NCBI RefSeq assembly: GCF_007830185.1
Contig: NZ_VLKZ01000005.1
Coordinates: forward strand, 78,605-142,604
Reading direction: 5' to 3'
DNA length: 64,000 bases
From: Halalkalibacter nanhaiisediminis
GTDB lineage: Bacteria > Bacillota > Bacilli > Bacillales > Bacillaceae_D
Shown here in pieces: positions 34,815-44,162 of this stretch. The translations under genes were made by a program, and so were the position numbers. The notes below the pieces were generated by a model. The model worked only from the letters and a program-made list of their open reading frames with translations, was not told where the DNA came from and did not search any database. Positions within the stretch are counted from its first letter, which is position 1. Each line of letters begins with the position of its first letter.

Positions 34815-36224
34815 ATGTCGTCAGAAGAATGGAAGGAGCTTGAACGAGCAATAAGTGAAATCACTGAAATAGCAGAAGGATTTGGCCTGGACTTCTATGA
34901 AATGCGTTATGAAATATGTCCTGCGGAAATCATTTATACATTTGGTGCGTACGGAATGCCAACACGTTACACACATTGGAGCTTCGGGAAGCAGTTTCAT
35001 AAAATGAAATTACAATATGATCTTGGTTTGAGTAAAATCTATGAATTGGTCATCAATTCTGATCCATGCTATGCCTTTTTACTTGATAGTAACTCGCTCA
35101 TTCAAAACAAATTGATTGTTGCACACGTGCTTGGTCATTGTGATTTCTTTAAAAATAATGTCCGGTTTTCCAATACGAGGCGTGACATGGTTGAGAGTAT
35201 GAGTGCAACGGCAGAGCGAATTGCCTATTATGAGCATGTTTATGGAAAGGAAGAAGTCGAGAATTTTCTCGATGCAGTTCTTGCCATACAAGAGCATATC
35301 GACCCAAGTATCATCCGACCGAAATTAGATTGGAGCATAACAGATGAAGAAGAACCCGCGCAAAAAAAGAAATCAGAATATGATGATTTATGGAGGCTCG
35401 ATGAAAAGCAAGTAAAAGAAGAGCCAAAAGCAAAGAAAAAAAGCTTCCCTCCAAGTCCCGAGAAAGACATTTTGCTATTTATCGAAGAATACAGCCGTGA
35501 ACTCGAGCCTTGGCAACGTGATGTGTTAACGATGATGCGTGAAGAAATGCAATATTTTTGGCCACAGCTTGAAACGAAGATCATGAACGAAGGCTGGGCT
35601 TCGTACTGGCATTCGCGGATCCTTCGTGAAATGGATTTAACGAGTGAAGAAACGATTGAGTTTGCGACATTGAATGCAGGAGTTGTCCAACCATCGAAGA
35701 CGTCGATTAACCCATATTATTTAGGGTTGAAAATATTTGAGGATATTGAAGAGCGTTATAATAATCCGACGAAGGAGATGCAAGAACGACAAGGTGTTAA
35801 GCCAGACAGTGGACGAGAGAAGATGTTTGAAGTCCGTGAGATTGAGTCTGATATTTCCTTTATTCGCAATTACTTAACGAAGGATCTCGTTATGCGTGAG
35901 GATATGTACTTGTTTCAAAAACAAGGTGGCGATTACAAAATCGTCGATAAAGAGTGGGAGCATGTCCGTGATCAGCTAGCTTTGTCAAGAGTAAATGGTG
36001 GTTTTCCTTATCTTGTTGTCACGGATGGCGATTATTTAAAAAATGGAGAGCTTTACATTACTCATAAGTACGAAGGAACAGAGCTCGATATTGGTTATTT
36101 AGAGAAAGTACTTCCTTATTTATATCAGCTGTGGGGGCGAGCAGTCAATATCGAAACAGTCATTAGTGATAAGGCAATTGCGTTTATTTATGATGGAAAA
36201 AAGGTGCATCGAAAGTATTTATAG
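34815..36224 (+). CDS. spoVR: stage V sporulation protein R (SpoVR)
   Basis: The 469-residue protein has SpoVR family signatures: [21 protein letters not shown] (residues ~31-50), [12 protein letters not shown] (~98-109) with conserved His/Asp, and the C-terminal [12 protein letters not shown] segment (~259-270). SpoVR is expressed in the mother cell under SigE in B. subtilis and is needed for proper spore cortex; its chemistry is unknown. AAGGAGGGATATTA precedes the ATG. A charged Lys/Glu linker (~175-215) is visible between two conserved blocks. It has its own terminators on both sides. Confidence 0.93.
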   Translation: MSSEEWKELERAISEITEIAEGFGLDFYEMRYEICPAEIIYTFGAYGMPTRYTHWSFGKQFHKMKLQYDLGLSKIYELVINSDPCYAFLLDSNSLIQNKLIVAHVLGHCDFFKNNVRFSNTRRDMVESMSATAERIAYYEHVYGKEEVENFLDAVLAIQEHIDPSIIRPKLDWSITDEEEPAQKKKSEYDDLWRLDEKQVKEEPKAKKKSFPPSPEKDILLFIEEYSRELEPWQRDVLTMMREEMQYFWPQLETKIMNEGWASYWHSRILREMDLTSEETIEFATLNAGVVQPSKTSINPYYLGLKIFEDIEERYNNPTKEMQERQGVKPDSGREKMFEVREIESDISFIRNYLTKDLVMREDMYLFQKQGGDYKIVDKEWEHVRDQLALSRVNGGFPYLVVTDGDYLKNGELYITHKYEGTELDIGYLEKVLPYLYQLWGRAVNIETVISDKAIAFIYDGKKVHRKYL

Positions 36225-36233
36225 GTTCAATGG

Positions 36234-36260
36234 GCTAGACAAAATGTCTGGCTTTTTTCT
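36234..36260 (+). terminator. terminator of spoVR
   Basis: GCTAGACA and TGTCTGGC pair around AAA and are followed by TTTTTTC. Confidence 0.8.
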
Positions 36261-36369
36261 GTTTTCTCTTTCCTATGATTTCATGTACACTTAAATAAAT
36301 GGAAAGTTCGCTCAGTGGTGAGGCTTATTGGGTGGTAATAAGAGATAAAGGACGATGAGAGGAAAAATA

Positions 36370-37065
36370 ATGGAACAAGCCAAAATTTTAATCGTAGAGG
36401 ACGCGGCAAATATTGCCCGAGTTGTTCAGTTGGAGCTAGAGCATGAAGGATATGCAACGGTGATTGCTGCTGATGGTGGTACGGCACTTAAGCAACTTGA
36501 ATCCGAACATTGGTCATTAGTGTTGTTAGATGTTATGCTTCCCGTTTTAAGTGGGATGGAAGTATTACGTAGGATGAGAACAGCAGGGAATCAGACTCCT
36601 GTCATTTTGCTGACAGCTAGAGATACGATTGTAGATAAAGTTATGGGATTAGATCAAGGGGCGAATGATTATGTGACGAAGCCATTTGAAATAGAAGAAC
36701 TTCTTGCCCGAATTAGAGCTTGTTTGCGTATTAAGATTGTTACCGTAACCGATACCGTAGATGAAAGTCTAAAAGTTGCTGATCTTTCAATTAATGAACA
36801 GATGCGTGAAGTACAGCGTGGAGATGTCTTAATTGAGTGTACGCCAAGAGAGTTTGATTTACTTGTTTACTTAATGAGACACCCCCATCAAGTGTTAAAC
36901 CGTGAGCAGATCCTTGAGCATGTCTGGGGATTTGATTACTATGGTGACACTAATGTTGTTGATGTGTACATTCGGTATTTGCGACAAAAGGTTGATAAAC
37001 CATTTGATAAGCCTTTGATCCACACTGTTCGCGGGGTTGGCTATGTTATTAAGGATCCGAAATAA
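36370..37065 (+). CDS. OmpR-family response regulator (YkoG-like)
   Basis: I use ATG 36370 with GAGAGG 7 bases before it. Residues 1-120 are the receiver: acidic pair E10-D11, phosphoacceptor D54 in LLDVMLP, T in ILLTARD, and K104 in TKPFE. Residues ~135-231 are the winged-helix DNA-binding domain (ECTPREFDLLVYLMRHP, VDVYIRYLRQKVD). It overlaps the histidine kinase gene by one base. The unit RR-HK-PepSY resembles B. subtilis ykoG-ykoH beside the PepSY genes ykoI and ykoJ. The direct repeats before the secreted PepSY gene at 41092 are a possible target. Confidence 0.87.
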   Translation: MEQAKILIVEDAANIARVVQLELEHEGYATVIAADGGTALKQLESEHWSLVLLDVMLPVLSGMEVLRRMRTAGNQTPVILLTARDTIVDKVMGLDQGANDYVTKPFEIEELLARIRACLRIKIVTVTDTVDESLKVADLSINEQMREVQRGDVLIECTPREFDLLVYLMRHPHQVLNREQILEHVWGFDYYGDTNVVDVYIRYLRQKVDKPFDKPLIHTVRGVGYVIKDPK

Positions 37066-38429
37066 TGAGTATTTCACGCAGAATCACTTGGTTTTCAACG
37101 GTATGGCTTCTCGTGATTTTATTAATCGTCAATAGTGGTATCTATTTTCTATTTGAGCAATTGACGGCTCGTGCTGAGTTAGAACGTGTTTCGTCGCAAG
37201 CTCAAGCTATTGCTGAAGCAGCGGGTGGAGAAACACTTCAGCCTGCAGACCTTTTTGCTGCTTATGTCGCAGGTGAAGGAATGATTCGTGTTATTCGAGA
37301 AGATGGTAGTGAGGCTGTTACGATTACAAAAAATCCAGCCATGCGCGGAATTTCACGTATGTATTCAGTCGCACAGGGAACAGAGCAAATTCGGTATCAA
37401 GGTGATCGCATTGCTATGGCCCGTTTTCCTGTGATTTGGAACGATGGAACAGTCGTGACGTTAGAATATAGTGAGAAGATGGACACCTTTGAGTCGACTT
37501 TAGCAACACTGAGATTGGTCCTTGTGGTGGCTTCGTTACTTGTCTTAATTCCTGCCTTTTTTGCAGGGAGGGCGTTAAGTCGGCTTCTTCTTCAACCGAT
37601 TCAAGCATTGATGCAGACGATGGAAGGTATTCGAAAAAGTGGTACGTTTAATCGCATTGAGGTATCAGAGGAGTCTAAAGATGAACTTGATCAAATGGGC
37701 CAAACATTTAATCGAATGATTGAACTGCTTGAGTGCAATTACGAGAAGCAGCAGCAGTTTGTTTCAGATGCTTCTCATGAATTGCGGACGCCTCTTACGG
37801 TTATTGAAAGTTATGCGAATTTATTAAAGCGTTGGGGAATGACTAATCCAGAAAGGTTAAAAGAAGCAGTTGAGGCTATACTTGAAGAGTCTAAGCGAAT
37901 GAAAGGTTTAACCCAACAAATGTTATCACTGGCAACTGGTGAGCAAGATCGAACGGTGGAATTACGAAAGCTTGAACTTAGCCTTTTAGCCCAAGAAACG
38001 GCACGAAAGCTGCAACAGGCTTATGAGCGTGATATTCATATTGGGACAGATGAAACGTATACCATTTTAGGAGATGAAGCACGGATTAAGCAGCTGCTTT
38101 TTATCTTATTAGAAAACGGTTTAAAATATAGTAATGATTCATTAACGGTAACCTTTTCTCATTATAATGAGTTCGTACAAATGGAAGTAAGTGATCAAGG
38201 AATTGGAATCTCTGAAAAAGACCTTCCGCATGTGTTTGAACGATTTTTCCGTGTCGATAAAGCACGTAGTCGACAAACAGGAGGCAGTGGCTTAGGCTTG
38301 GCGATTGCTAAAACAATAGTTGACGTACACGGGGGACAAATTTCCGTGATAAGTAAGGAGCAAGTTGGAACAACATTTACGGTATTGTTGCCCATGGCAA
38401 TAAGGAAAGGAGGAGAACTTGATGAATAG
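37065..38429 (+). CDS. sensor histidine kinase (YkoH-like)
   Basis: The 454-residue kinase has two membrane helices (~10-32 and ~146-170), an extracytoplasmic sensor of ~110 residues, a HAMP domain (~172-225), HisKA with phosphorylated His238 in SDASHELRTP, and a HATPase with N (ILLENGLKYS), G1 (DQGIGI), F (FERFFRVD) and G2 (GSGLGLA) boxes. The sensed signal is unknown. It overlaps the regulator gene at its start and the PepSY gene at its end (8 bases), so the three proteins are translationally coupled and probably work together. Confidence 0.88.
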   Translation: MSISRRITWFSTVWLLVILLIVNSGIYFLFEQLTARAELERVSSQAQAIAEAAGGETLQPADLFAAYVAGEGMIRVIREDGSEAVTITKNPAMRGISRMYSVAQGTEQIRYQGDRIAMARFPVIWNDGTVVTLEYSEKMDTFESTLATLRLVLVVASLLVLIPAFFAGRALSRLLLQPIQALMQTMEGIRKSGTFNRIEVSEESKDELDQMGQTFNRMIELLECNYEKQQQFVSDASHELRTPLTVIESYANLLKRWGMTNPERLKEAVEAILEESKRMKGLTQQMLSLATGEQDRTVELRKLELSLLAQETARKLQQAYERDIHIGTDETYTILGDEARIKQLLFILLENGLKYSNDSLTVTFSHYNEFVQMEVSDQGIGISEKDLPHVFERFFRVDKARSRQTGGSGLGLAIAKTIVDVHGGQISVISKEQVGTTFTVLLPMAIRKGGELDE

Positions 38430-39309
38430 CGTATGGCGCAATCGAATTTTTATCGGCCTTGCTGTCGTCATTGCGGCGATTATCGCAATTTCTTTTATTC
38501 GTCCAGCTCAAGCAGCGATTGAGGAAGACGAGGTAAGAACCTTTATTCAAGAACAATTTGATGGGAGAATTTATTCGTTACATGAGAATGTGAAGGACGG
38601 GCAGGATGTCTATGAAATTGAGCTACTAGCTGAAGCTGGAATATATGAAATCATTGTTGATCAGTATTCGGGAGAGATTCTTTCGCTAACGCATGTTCTT
38701 AAGCGGGAAGAAGTGGATCCTAGTAAATGGGAAGATGAGGAGGTCACGTCTTCAACAACACTTAGTCATGAAGAAATAAGAGAGCTCGTGCAGCGATCAG
38801 TTGGTGAAGACGTGACCATTCTTAAAATGGAGCTTGAGGAAGAGGATGGACAACTCATCTATGACGTGAAGGTTCGCCAGTCACAAGGGACGGGCGAGAT
38901 GGAGATTAACGCTAGAACGGGTGAAGTGCTTGTGTATTCGTTAACAGAAGAAGAAGTCGAACCTTCCTCAGTAAAGGAAGTTGAACCACCACCTGCACAA
39001 ACGCAGCCTCCTGAGCAAGCTAAGGAGCAGAAAAAAGAAGACAAGAAAGACAAGAAGGATAAGAAGGAAGAAGATAAATCTTCTCCTAAAAAAGAGCAGC
39101 AACAGTACAAAAAGCCTATTGGAGAAAAAGAAGCGAAGCGAATTGCACTCTCTAAAGTTGCTGGTAAAGTAGAAGATATCGAGCTTGACGAAGATAATGG
39201 ACGATTAATATATGAAATAGAGATTAAAGCTGAGTCTGAAGATATAGATGCAGAAGTGTTAATTGATGCGATAACGGGTGAAGTGATGACAATAATTTGG
39301 GAAGATTAA
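38422..39309 (+). CDS. membrane-anchored PepSY-domain protein
   Basis: Start ATG 38422 lies 7 bases after AAAGGAGGAG. The 295-residue product has one N-terminal membrane anchor (~8-27) and three PepSY repeats outside: near residues 35-95, 115-170 and 230-295, each ending in a motif like A.TGEV or QYSGEIL. Between the second and third lies a low-complexity Pro/Gln/Lys/Glu/Asp linker (~180-228). PepSY domains are thought to restrain extracellular proteases or sense envelope state. Overlap with the kinase gene suggests it modulates the sensor. A terminator follows directly. Confidence 0.85.
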   Translation: MNSVWRNRIFIGLAVVIAAIIAISFIRPAQAAIEEDEVRTFIQEQFDGRIYSLHENVKDGQDVYEIELLAEAGIYEIIVDQYSGEILSLTHVLKREEVDPSKWEDEEVTSSTTLSHEEIRELVQRSVGEDVTILKMELEEEDGQLIYDVKVRQSQGTGEMEINARTGEVLVYSLTEEEVEPSSVKEVEPPPAQTQPPEQAKEQKKEDKKDKKDKKEEDKSSPKKEQQQYKKPIGEKEAKRIALSKVAGKVEDIELDEDNGRLIYEIEIKAESEDIDAEVLIDAITGEVMTIIWED

Positions 39310-39311
39310 TT

Positions 39312-39346
39312 GAAAAATCCTGACTGATTAATTTCAGTCAGGATTT
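39312..39346. terminator. bidirectional terminator
   Basis: AAAATCCTGACTGA and TCAGTCAGGATTTT pair around TTAATT between the PepSY gene and the convergent chemoreceptor gene. Confidence 0.9.
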
Positions 39347-39363
39347 TGATTGTGTACACTATT

Positions 39364-40218
39364 TTACAACTCTGATGCATACTTATTTAAATCCTTACTC
39401 ATTTTTTCAATCTCATCAATAAAGGATGCAATTTCCTCTGTAGATGCAGCTTGATCGCGTCCAACCGAGACAACATTTTCGATTGAGACTGATATTTCAT
39501 TGATGGATTGCTGCATATTCATTAAGGTACTGCGAATTTTCTCTGTTGAGGAGACCGTTTCATTGGATAATTTTCGTATTTCTTTTGCGACGATATCAAA
39601 TCCACGTCCATGCTCACCTGCTCTTGCTGCTTCAATGGAAGCATTTAATCCGAGCAGATTCGTTTGGTCAGCAATTTTTTTTATAAAGGTGAGTACTTCA
39701 TCAGTATTTTTCATTTCCTCTGAAGCAGTGTTTGACTGTTCAAGCAGTGTTTGACTAATTGTAGCTAGCCCGTCCGCACCTTGTGCAACATTTGTAATTT
39801 CTTGGTTTGCTTGTCCAATTGATTCGACAATTTGATCAGCTATTCTACGTAACTCTTTTTCATTTTGTTCTTGAATTTGAATAGCAAGAGCTCCCACAAC
39901 TTTATCTTCTTCAATAATGGGTGCTGCTAGACCTTTAAATGGAAAGCCGAAGAACTCAGAAGGTACTTCTTCTTCAATTATCTTATTAAAACGAATACAG
40001 TCAGCTAGTGGCTCTTTTGGATCAATTTTAAGTCCAATTCTTGCTCCAATATCAATCTTTCTTCCAGGATAATAGACAAGCCATTCTTCTGTATTTGTCA
40101 TACCAATACCTAGATCTGGTAGCATGGAGTGTATAACTGGTATGATTTGAAGGAAAGCTTCTAACTTATTTGTAGGGTTAGTTTCTGTAACTATTTTTTT
40201 TGATATTGAATAAGACAT
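39364..40218 (-). CDS. soluble methyl-accepting chemotaxis protein, YfmS-like
   Basis: The 284-residue protein has no membrane segment. Residues ~15-115 are a sensory domain with KIDIGARIG and [25 protein letters not shown]-type sequence, paralogous to the receptor at 16202. Residues ~125-284 form a short MCP coiled coil with an intact tip, [23 protein letters not shown]. It should be able to dock to CheW/CheA. B. subtilis YfmS is the nearest type I know. The ligand is unknown. AAAGGA lies about 12 bases upstream of the ATG. Confidence 0.87.
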   Translation of the reverse strand: MSYSISKKIVTETNPTNKLEAFLQIIPVIHSMLPDLGIGMTNTEEWLVYYPGRKIDIGARIGLKIDPKEPLADCIRFNKIIEEEVPSEFFGFPFKGLAAPIIEEDKVVGALAIQIQEQNEKELRRIADQIVESIGQANQEITNVAQGADGLATISQTLLEQSNTASEEMKNTDEVLTFIKKIADQTNLLGLNASIEAARAGEHGRGFDIVAKEIRKLSNETVSSTEKIRSTLMNMQQSINEISVSIENVVSVGRDQAASTEEIASFIDEIEKMSKDLNKYASEL

Positions 40219-40427
40219 AAACGGCTCAGTCCTTTACATTAGTGTATTTTCTTGAATTGTACCATTTTTTAGTTCAAACGTCCTAATACAAACGCTAAAA
40301 AACTTAAACAAATATTGAACAAAATTGGTGCGAAGAAGAAATTATTGGATATTCATAATATTAATAGAAAATTAAGGTTAAGATTGTAAATTTTAAAATG
40401 AAATGAAGTTTAGAAGGAGATATCATA

Positions 40428-40991
40428 ATGAAGACAGAAAAGGAAAAGATGTTAAATGGTGAATTGTATCATGCAGGAGATCCAGAATTAACAAAAGAAC
40501 GTGTAAACGCACGAAGACTTACTAGATCATACAATCAAACATGCGAGACGGAGGATATCAAACGCACTGAACTTTTAAAAGAGCTTCTAGGTACAGTAGG
40601 GAGAAATGTATTCATTGAACCAAATTTCCGATGTGATTATGGCTACAATATTCATGTTGGAGAAAACTTTTATGCTAATTTTGATTGTGTCATTTTAGAT
40701 GTATGTGAGGTTCGAATTGGGGATAACTGTTTCATGGCTCCAGGTGTACACATTTATACCGCGACACATCCATTGGATCCTTCAAGACGTATTTCGGGTG
40801 AAGAATACGGAATACCAGTCACCATAGGGGATAATGTATGGATTGGAGGAAGAGCTGTTATTAATCCAGGTGTGACAATTGGAAATAATGTTGTCGTCGC
40901 TTCTGGGGCAGTTATTACAAAAAATATACCTGATGATGTCGTTGTTGGGGGGAACCCTGCTAGAATCATCAAACATATAGATGTAGAATAG
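40428..40991 (+). CDS. maa: maltose O-acetyltransferase
   Basis: The 187-residue protein has the Maa N-terminal segment ([14 protein letters not shown]) and a left-handed beta-helix of hexapeptide repeats with the catalytic His in YTATHPLDP near residue 117 and the acetyl-CoA contacts [18 protein letters not shown]. It transfers acetyl from acetyl-CoA to maltose, glucose or similar sugars. AGAAGGAGATATCATA precedes the ATG. It stands alone between a chemoreceptor and a secreted PepSY protein; no functional link is evident. Confidence 0.9.
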   Translation: MKTEKEKMLNGELYHAGDPELTKERVNARRLTRSYNQTCETEDIKRTELLKELLGTVGRNVFIEPNFRCDYGYNIHVGENFYANFDCVILDVCEVRIGDNCFMAPGVHIYTATHPLDPSRRISGEEYGIPVTIGDNVWIGGRAVINPGVTIGNNVVVASGAVITKNIPDDVVVGGNPARIIKHIDVE

Positions 40992-41001
40992 TTTTTAATC
41001 A

Positions 41002-41020
41002 ATTCTCATCAAATTCTCAT
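41002..41020 (+). promoter_or_regulatory. direct repeats ATTCTCAT spaced 11 bp, OmpR-type binding site
   Basis: ATTCTCAT occurs at 41002-41009 and 41013-41020, with a weaker TTTCTCTA right after. Tandem repeats with one-turn spacing are the usual site of OmpR-family dimers. They end ~10 bp before the expected -35 position of a TATGAT -10 (41053-41058), typical of an activated promoter. The regulator at 36370 is the nearest candidate. Confidence 0.5.
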
Positions 41021-41091
41021 TTTTCTCTAACGTTGTTGTCATAAAGCTTAGATATGATGATGACATAAGGAAATCAAAGGAGGAAATGGAT

Positions 41092-41925
41092 ATGAAAAAA
41101 ATGACAACAATCGCAACAAGTTTACTAATTGCAAGTGGTACTGCAATCGGTGTTGCTGCATCTGATCAGGATCGAAATGTTGTTTATGAAAAAGCGATAG
41201 CTGCAGAGGCCACAGTACAAGAAGTTAATACTCAAGTTCAAGCTGCAAATACCACTGGTGAAAAACAAAGCAGATTATCAGAAGAAGAAGTCGCCACGAT
41301 TGCCAAAGAGGTATTGGATGGGACAGTAGATGACATTAAGCTTGAGTGGGAAGATGGTCGTCTTGTCTATGAAGTTGAGTTAAAATTTACAGGTGAGCAC
41401 TATGATTTTGATATCGATGCTCATACGGGTGAGATTATTAATATCGATGGTAACTTGTTAAAAACACCTATTGCTGAGGAAGTGGATATAACGATTCAAC
41501 AAGCTCAGCAAATGGCTTTAGATCACCTTGCTACTGGAAAGATTAAGGGAATTGAGCTTGAGAAAAATAATGGTCGTTATATTTATGAGCTTGAGGTGAA
41601 AATTGCAGGTGAAGATGGTGATGTATCCGTCGATGCAACGAATGGTGAAATCCTTTATGTAGAAGATGATTTACGTGAAGTGTTGGCGAAGGTCGCTGAA
41701 AAAGGTAATGGAGAAAAGCAACCAAAAGAGCAAGTGAAAGAACAAATAACGACTCAACAAGCGATCGAGATTGCTCTTAATCATGTAGGTGGCGGTACCG
41801 TAGATGATATCGATCTTGAAAAGGAAAATGGTCGTTTCATTTATGAAATTGAAATAGAGCAAGAAAATAATAAAGATGTTGATGTGGTAATTGATGCTCA
41901 TACAGGTGAAATTCTGTCTAAGTAG
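41092..41925 (+). CDS. secreted protein with three PepSY domains (YkoI-like)
   Basis: ATG 41092 is 7 bases after AAAGGAGG; an ATG at 41086 is too close. The 277-residue product has a signal peptide (KKMTTIATSLLIASGTAIGVAA, residues ~2-23) and then three PepSY units of ~60-70 residues, each of the form EE-A..IA...L.G.V.DI.LE..NGR.IYE.E, closing with DAHTGEI or DATNGEI. A Lys/Glu/Gln linker separates units two and three. There is no membrane anchor or LPXTG, so it should be released. It resembles the PepSY proteins linked to YkoGH in B. subtilis. Direct repeats in its promoter suggest activation by an OmpR-type regulator. Confidence 0.85.
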   Translation: MKKMTTIATSLLIASGTAIGVAASDQDRNVVYEKAIAAEATVQEVNTQVQAANTTGEKQSRLSEEEVATIAKEVLDGTVDDIKLEWEDGRLVYEVELKFTGEHYDFDIDAHTGEIINIDGNLLKTPIAEEVDITIQQAQQMALDHLATGKIKGIELEKNNGRYIYELEVKIAGEDGDVSVDATNGEILYVEDDLREVLAKVAEKGNGEKQPKEQVKEQITTQQAIEIALNHVGGGTVDDIDLEKENGRFIYEIEIEQENNKDVDVVIDAHTGEILSK

Positions 41926-41948
41926 TGGATGAATTAAAGGAAAAAGAA

Positions 41949-42017
41949 GGGCTGTCCCAAAAGCCCATAAAAACTAAAAATCACGGAGACCTGTTTACGT
42001 TGGTCTCCGTGATTTTT
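41949..42017 (+). terminator. terminator of the triple-PepSY gene, preceded by a GGGCTGTCCCA element
   Basis: GGGCTGTCCCAAAAGCCCAT (41949-41968) is followed by a strong hairpin: AAAAATCACGGAGACC with GGTCTCCGTGATTTTT (to 42017). A related GGGCTGTCCCAT element occurs at 44149. Confidence 0.85.
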
Positions 42018-42040
42018 GTTATTTATTTTTTCATTCTCTT

Positions 42041-42066
42041 GCGAGTGGCGGTCAGCCGCCACTCGC
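42041..42066. repeat. GC-rich 11-bp inverted repeat
   Basis: GCGAGTGGCGG and CCGCCACTCGC flank TCAG. Its GC content stands out from the AT-rich surroundings. No T run follows, so it is not a standard terminator; it may be an end of a degraded mobile element. Confidence 0.5.
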
Positions 42067-42105
42067 TTCCTCATATTATGGGGATTCCCTGTAGCCTGCT
42101 TTTAA

Positions 42106-42237
42106 TTGTCCATTATTCATATGTCGTCTTTCATCCGTATAAAAGTCGCATCTGTATCTGTTTTCGAGAAACTGTTGCGCTCACCAAAAATCCCACTTGA
42201 TGTTCATATTTTTGAAGACGGGGAAGGTAATCATTAA
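42106..42237 (+). pseudogene. short open remnant, unrecognised
   Basis: An open frame of 43 codons ends FEKLLRSPKIPLDVHIFED and has protein-like composition, but no ribosome site and no start before an upstream stop at 42103. I do not recognise the family. It lies in a stretch with other gene remnants, so a 3' fragment of a lost gene is the simplest reading. Confidence 0.25.
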
Positions 42238-42327
42238 ATAGAGTTCTGTGAGTCTTCTGTAGAGAACGTACTTCTTTTTTCTTCTCATTTTTCTTTTATT
42301 GTATATTTAAAAATAGTGACTTAATAA

Positions 42328-43527
42328 TCATCTATCAAGACGGACAATATCTGCATCTGGGTTTGATTGATGGAAAATCAAGTCTTTTAAAATCTTTGCC
42401 CCAAGCATACTGTAAACCGTACCATTCCCGCCAAAACCAAGACAGTAATAAATATTATCTCTTTTAGGATGGAGTCCGATAAACGGTAAGCCATCATTAG
42501 ATTCACCAAAGCTCGCAACCCATGAATAAGCAATATCTAGATCGTATTTAGGAAAATGTTCTTTTATCTTTTGAAGTAATCGATTCTCATATTTCTTTAT
42601 TGTCGATTTATCAGGTGATAGTTCCATTTTATTTTCGTCAAGTCCCCCTGCTATAATCCTTCCATCATTTGTTGTTCGCATATAAAAATAAGGTCGCTGT
42701 GTTTCCCATATTAAACAGTTCTTTTTCCAATTTGGGAAAGAAGGCAAACGCGAAGTGACCACTGCATATGTTCGATTTACTGTTGCTCCAAATTTTTTGG
42801 CGAAAGTAATTTCCTCATATCCAGTAGTATAAATGACTTTTCTGGCAGCAATTTTTCCTTGCTCGGAGTGAAAATATACATATTCTTCATCGGCACTATC
42901 TTCGTGTAATTCAGTCTGTTCATAAATTTCCACACCTTTTTGAGATGCATTCTGAATAAGGTTATTAATAAATTTAAAAGGGTTTATTTCGGCATCCCCT
43001 TTCGTTAATAGAGCTGCCGGCTTTTCAAAAGAAAAATTTTTCTTTATTTTCTCTTCGTCTAAGTATTCTACCTCAAATTGATGTTTCGTTAAAGCTTCAT
43101 ATTCTTTTTGAAGTTTTGGGATATCCTCTTTGGAACTAGCATAGTACAAGCTATCTCTTCGAATAAAGTCGACCGGTTCAGGTAGTTCACTTGCTATTAG
43201 TTGTAAGTCATTTACTGCTTCTAAACAAAGTTTATAAAACCTTACTGCTTTTTCTTCCCCGAGCTTTTGAATGAATTCATGGAGCATCATATCACTCGAA
43301 TATTGTAAAAGCCCGGTGTTAGCTGAAGAACTCCCACTACCGATGGTTCTTTTTTCGACTAATACTGTTTTTAGCGGATATTTTGAAAGGGTATGGGCAC
43401 ATAATGCTCCAGACATTCCTCCCCCTATTATCAAAACATCACAACTTATTACTTCATTAAGCTTATGATACCGCGGTACATTATTTAGCGTCTTAGGCCA
43501 ATATAAATTTCCTCTATGTAAATCCAT
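42328..43527 (-). CDS. FAD-dependent oxidoreductase of the DAO family (PuuB-like)
   Basis: The ATG at 43527 follows GGGGG by 8 bases; the longer frame to 43554 overlaps that site. The 399-residue flavoprotein starts NLYWPKTLNNVPRYHKL, then has the FAD loop VLIIGGGMSGALCAHTLSK (~31-49) and GSGSSSANTGLLQYSSD (~62-78), and a C-terminal GFGGNGTVYSMLGAKIL (~365-381). The N-terminal Trp-bearing extension before the FAD loop is typical of amine oxidoreductases such as gamma-glutamylputrescine oxidase. The adjacent remnant of a gamma-glutamyl-GABA hydrolase-like gene fits such a role. It is intact inside an otherwise decayed region. Confidence 0.82.
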   Translation of the reverse strand: MDLHRGNLYWPKTLNNVPRYHKLNEVISCDVLIIGGGMSGALCAHTLSKYPLKTVLVEKRTIGSGSSSANTGLLQYSSDMMLHEFIQKLGEEKAVRFYKLCLEAVNDLQLIASELPEPVDFIRRDSLYYASSKEDIPKLQKEYEALTKHQFEVEYLDEEKIKKNFSFEKPAALLTKGDAEINPFKFINNLIQNASQKGVEIYEQTELHEDSADEEYVYFHSEQGKIAARKVIYTTGYEEITFAKKFGATVNRTYAVVTSRLPSFPNWKKNCLIWETQRPYFYMRTTNDGRIIAGGLDENKMELSPDKSTIKKYENRLLQKIKEHFPKYDLDIAYSWVASFGESNDGLPFIGLHPKRDNIYYCLGFGGNGTVYSMLGAKILKDLIFHQSNPDADIVRLDR

Positions 43528-43701
43528 TTTTATTTCCCCCTCATCATATTTCATATCTATACCCCACTACACATAAAGGGAAAACCTTGGAAATTGCACT
43601 GCAAACACGAATGATGAAACGTATTTTAAATGGAGCTTTAACATAAAGATCATACTATGACAGTTAGATTTATTTTTTTAGTATACTTACCGATTCTTCG
43701 C

Positions 43702-43985
43702 TCATTCCTCGATGAATTCTTTTTTAATTTTTTCAAAAATCCGTAACATAATTTTATTTTCTAAAGCCATCTCTTCAGGATGCCTTTGAACTCCTAAGAT
43801 CATCGGTTTCTTGACTTTTCCCTCTGATGCTTCTGCAACTCCATCTGGTGCACTTTTAAGCGTGGAAGCAATTTCTCAACCGAACTAGTAATTCTAATAC
43901 CAGGTTTATTTCGCATCATTCCACTTCTCTCATCAATCACATTTGTCATGTTTCCGAAATACCACGGAATGACTTTTCGAAACAT
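43702..43985 (-). pseudogene. remnant of a peptidase C26 (gamma-glutamyl-GABA hydrolase-like) gene
   Basis: On the minus strand the last ~55 codons read SAPDGVAEASEGKVKKP then MILGVQRHPEE and end KIKKEFIEE before TGA 43702-43704. The Gly-Val-Gln-x-His-Pro-Glu motif is the His/Glu part of the class I glutamine amidotransferase triad. Upstream the frame changes near 43865 (ITSSVEKLLPRLK), and a further ~35 codons back to 43985 are only vaguely like the family start. The N-terminal half with the catalytic Cys is missing. It is transcribed toward the FAD oxidoreductase, as PuuD/PuuB partners often are. Confidence 0.65.
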
Positions 43986-44162
43986 ATGAGTAGTGTTAAA
44001 AAAGGTGATATTATGGTTTTAGGGAGTGGTCCAATCGGTGAAATTCGTATGGCTCAAAGGGTAATAAGAGTGATTCCGGTTGATCAGATCGCTCACCGTC
44101 TCGACCATACAAAACGTACAAATAAGGTAGAAACCTATAACTTTAAAGGGGCTGTCCCATAA
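43986..44162 (+). pseudogene. fragment of a zinc-dependent alcohol/formaldehyde dehydrogenase
   Basis: A plus-strand frame of 58 codons reads SSVKKGDIMVLGSGPIG, then VIRVIPVDQIAHRLDHTKRTNK and VETYNF. This is the Rossmann nucleotide-binding part (GxGxxG, then VD at the end of beta 2) of the FdhA-like medium-chain dehydrogenases, with about 6-8 residues lost between the two blocks. The catalytic zinc domain is absent. It starts back to back with the C26 remnant and ends inside the GGGGCTGTCCCAT hairpin. Confidence 0.65.

Noticed and set aside
40754-41002. Minus-strand frames within maa
   Set aside because: Antisense shadows of the hexapeptide-repeat coding sequence; maa has a full set of family motifs and a strong ribosome site.
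41925-42200. Plus-strand 91-codon frame after the triple-PepSY gene
   Set aside because: It runs through two strong hairpins including the terminator, begins at the stop of the previous gene and has no coherent domain.
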